Assembly: GCA_041570235.1 (NCBI GenBank)
Contig: JBFFWN010000219.1
Span: 1-5,867, forward strand
Length of the DNA stretch: 5,867 nt
Direction of reading: 5' to 3'
DNA from: SZUA-36 sp041570235
GTDB lineage: Bacteria > Pseudomonadota > Gammaproteobacteria > Xanthomonadales > SZUA-36
The translations under genes and the position numbers were made by a program. How positions within the stretch are numbered: the first letter of the stretch is position 1; each line of letters starts with the position of its first letter. Below, in pieces: positions 4,552-5,867 of the stretch. The notes under the pieces were generated by a model that worked only from the letters and a program-made list of their open reading frames with translations, was not told where the DNA came from and searched no databases.

Positions 4552-5867
4552 ATGCGGGAATCTCAGCACGAAGAAAAAACAGCCCGTCATCTGGACCGTC
4601 TGTCCGACGCGCTGGACAGCGGAATCAAGTCCAGGATCGATGGTGTCTTAAGCGACCTCAACGGCGCAGAGATCGGTGATCTGCTCGAATCTTTACCGCA
4701 AAGTCAACGCCAGGAGGTTTGGGACCTGATCAAGGTCGATCTCGATGGTGATGTGCTTGTAGAGGTAAACGACGAGGTCCGTGCCGGTCTGATTCGCGAC
4801 ACCAGTCCGGCTGACCTGATCCACGCGATGGGCGAACTGGATATCGATGACCTTGCCGATATCATTGATGACCTGCCGGACGAGGTGGTTACCGAAGTCC
4901 TGCGCATCATGGACAGGCAGGACCGTGAACGTCTTGCCAGTGTCATGTCCTACCCGGAGGATTCCGCCGGCGGCCTGATGGACCCCGATGTGGTCACGGT
5001 GCGACCGGATGTCAGCCTGGACGTGGTTTTGCGTTACCTCAGGCTGCGCGGCGATTTACCCAAGGTTTTCGACCAGTTGTTCGTGGTTGAACGCGGCGGT
5101 TATTACCTCGGGCAATTGAGGCTGGCCGATCTCCTGACCAGCGATCCGACCAACCTTGTATCAGAACTGCTCGATACCTCGGACAGCGCCATCCCGGTGG
5201 ACATGCCCGCCAGCCAGGTGGCCATTGAATTCGAACACGACGACCTGATTTCCGCTCCCGTGGTCGATCCCAGCGGCCTGTTGCTGGGACGCATCACCAT
5301 CGATGACGTGGTGGATGTAATCCGTGAACAGGGTGAACATATGGTGCTGACTGCAGCCGGCCTCGATGAGGAAGGCGATATGTTTGCGCCTGTCATGCAG
5401 TCTGCAAGGCGCCGGTGGATCTGGCTCGGCGTTAACCTGATCACCGCATTGCTGGCATCGGTCGTACTCTATGCCTTTGAAGCCACTCTGGATCAATTGG
5501 TGGAGTTGGCTGTCCTGTTTCCAATCGTTATGAGCATGGGTGGTATTGCCGGCACGCAGACCCTGACGCTGGTCATCAGAGGCATGGCAACCGGCCAGGT
5601 CAACCCGCGCAACGCCATGGCCATATTGCGAAAGGAACTATCGGTGGGAGTGCTCAACGGCATCGTGTTTTCAATTGTCATTGCCGCCATCGCATTCCTC
5701 TGGTACGGAAAGCCCGGACTTGGCCTGGTGATGGCTTTGGCAATTGTCGTTAACCTGGTCGCAGGTGCGCTGGCGGGCGCACTTATCCCGGCAACTCTCA
5801 AACGGATGTCTATCGACCCCGCACTGGCCGGCGGGGTGGTATTGACAACCGTCACCGATGTCATCGG
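4552..5867 (+). CDS. mgtE: MgtE-family magnesium transporter (3' end beyond window)
   Basis: The frame opens at ATG 4552 and stays open to the window end, giving 438 residues; MgtE proteins are usually about 450, so only the last part of TM5 is missing. MgtE is a homodimeric, Mg2+-gated magnesium channel of the inner membrane. Visible order: acidic helical N domain (1 to about 135), the YPEDSAGGLM junction at 134-143, CBS1 (about 140-200), CBS2 (about 203-260, with GRITIDDVVDVI), a linking plug-helix region, then membrane segments beginning near Trp289, 317, 360, 385 and 424. The signature GGIAGTQT at 330-337 matches the pore-lining family motif, with Ile where many homologues have Asn (GGN). 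Asp436 in TTVTDV corresponds to the TM5 Asp of the selectivity site in the Thermus protein. The start follows a modest TTAGGT ribosome binding site. It is 113 bp after rapZ and may have its own promoter. Confidence 0.94.
   Translation, partial: MRESQHEEKTARHLDRLSDALDSGIKSRIDGVLSDLNGAEIGDLLESLPQSQRQEVWDLIKVDLDGDVLVEVNDEVRAGLIRDTSPADLIHAMGELDIDDLADIIDDLPDEVVTEVLRIMDRQDRERLASVMSYPEDSAGGLMDPDVVTVRPDVSLDVVLRYLRLRGDLPKVFDQLFVVERGGYYLGQLRLADLLTSDPTNLVSELLDTSDSAIPVDMPASQVAIEFEHDDLISAPVVDPSGLLLGRITIDDVVDVIREQGEHMVLTAAGLDEEGDMFAPVMQSARRRWIWLGVNLITALLASVVLYAFEATLDQLVELAVLFPIVMSMGGIAGTQTLTLVIRGMATGQVNPRNAMAILRKELSVGVLNGIVFSIVIAAIAFLWYGKPGLGLVMALAIVVNLVAGALAGALIPATLKRMSIDPALAGGVVLTTVTDVI

Noticed and set aside
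5493..5864. Minus-strand 123-codon open frame opposite the mgtE membrane region
   Set aside because: Its Thr/Ala/Met-rich, low-complexity product is the usual shadow of a membrane-protein gene, and mgtE on the + strand has clear motifs.
1..5867. Sigma-54 (-24/-12) promoters for autoregulation or control of the ptsN cluster
   Set aside because: Scanning the gaps for TGGCA-N(6-7)-TTGC-like sequences gave no convincing match.
1..5867. Mobile elements, CRISPR arrays, tRNA/rRNA genes, phage or defence genes
   Set aside because: No long direct or terminal repeats, no repeat-spacer pattern, and essentially all DNA is occupied by known housekeeping genes with uniform composition.

Overview
This window holds a conserved gammaproteobacterial housekeeping cluster, all on the + strand: lptA (3' part only) - lptB - rpoN - hpf - ptsN - rapZ - mgtE (5' part only). 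The first six genes are the classic rpoN neighbourhood of Gammaproteobacteria such as Escherichia and Pseudomonas, and the proteins match those families along their full visible length. The order lptAB-rpoN-hpf-ptsN-rapZ, together with an rpoN-linked mgtE in place of npr/ptsO, suggests a non-enteric gammaproteobacterium. The sequence alone does not let me name a genus.

Layout. Positions 1-1033 carry lipopolysaccharide transport genes: the C-terminal part of the periplasmic bridge protein LptA, then the ABC ATPase LptB one base after its stop. Positions 1060-2523 encode the alternative sigma factor RpoN (sigma-54). A 199-bp gap follows, the largest non-coding stretch here. It contains two short hairpins and a possible 27-codon leader ORF just ahead of a strong ribosome binding site for hpf. 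Positions 2723-4438 encode ribosome hibernation factor HPF, nitrogen-PTS protein EIIA-Ntr (PtsN) and RapZ; ptsN and rapZ overlap by 4 bp (ATGA). A 113-bp gap with an extended -10 promoter candidate and a small hairpin leads into mgtE (4552 onward), a CBS-domain magnesium channel/transporter cut off at the window edge.

How the genes relate. LptA and LptB are parts of one machine that moves LPS to the outer membrane. RpoN directs transcription of nitrogen and other regulons. PtsN is the phospho-acceptor of the nitrogen PTS, RapZ links nucleotide-sugar precursor levels to amino-sugar synthesis in enterics, and HPF silences ribosomes in stationary phase. Linkage of these regulators to envelope genes is long known.

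I found no mobile element, CRISPR array, RNA gene or clear novel system. The points most worth a second look are: RapZ lacking three of four RNA-contact residues described in E. coli and carrying Tyr in place of the pocket His; no npr after rapZ, with mgtE in its place; the structured hpf leader; a 10-codon ORF bridging lptB and rpoN; and an acidic C-terminal tail on HPF.
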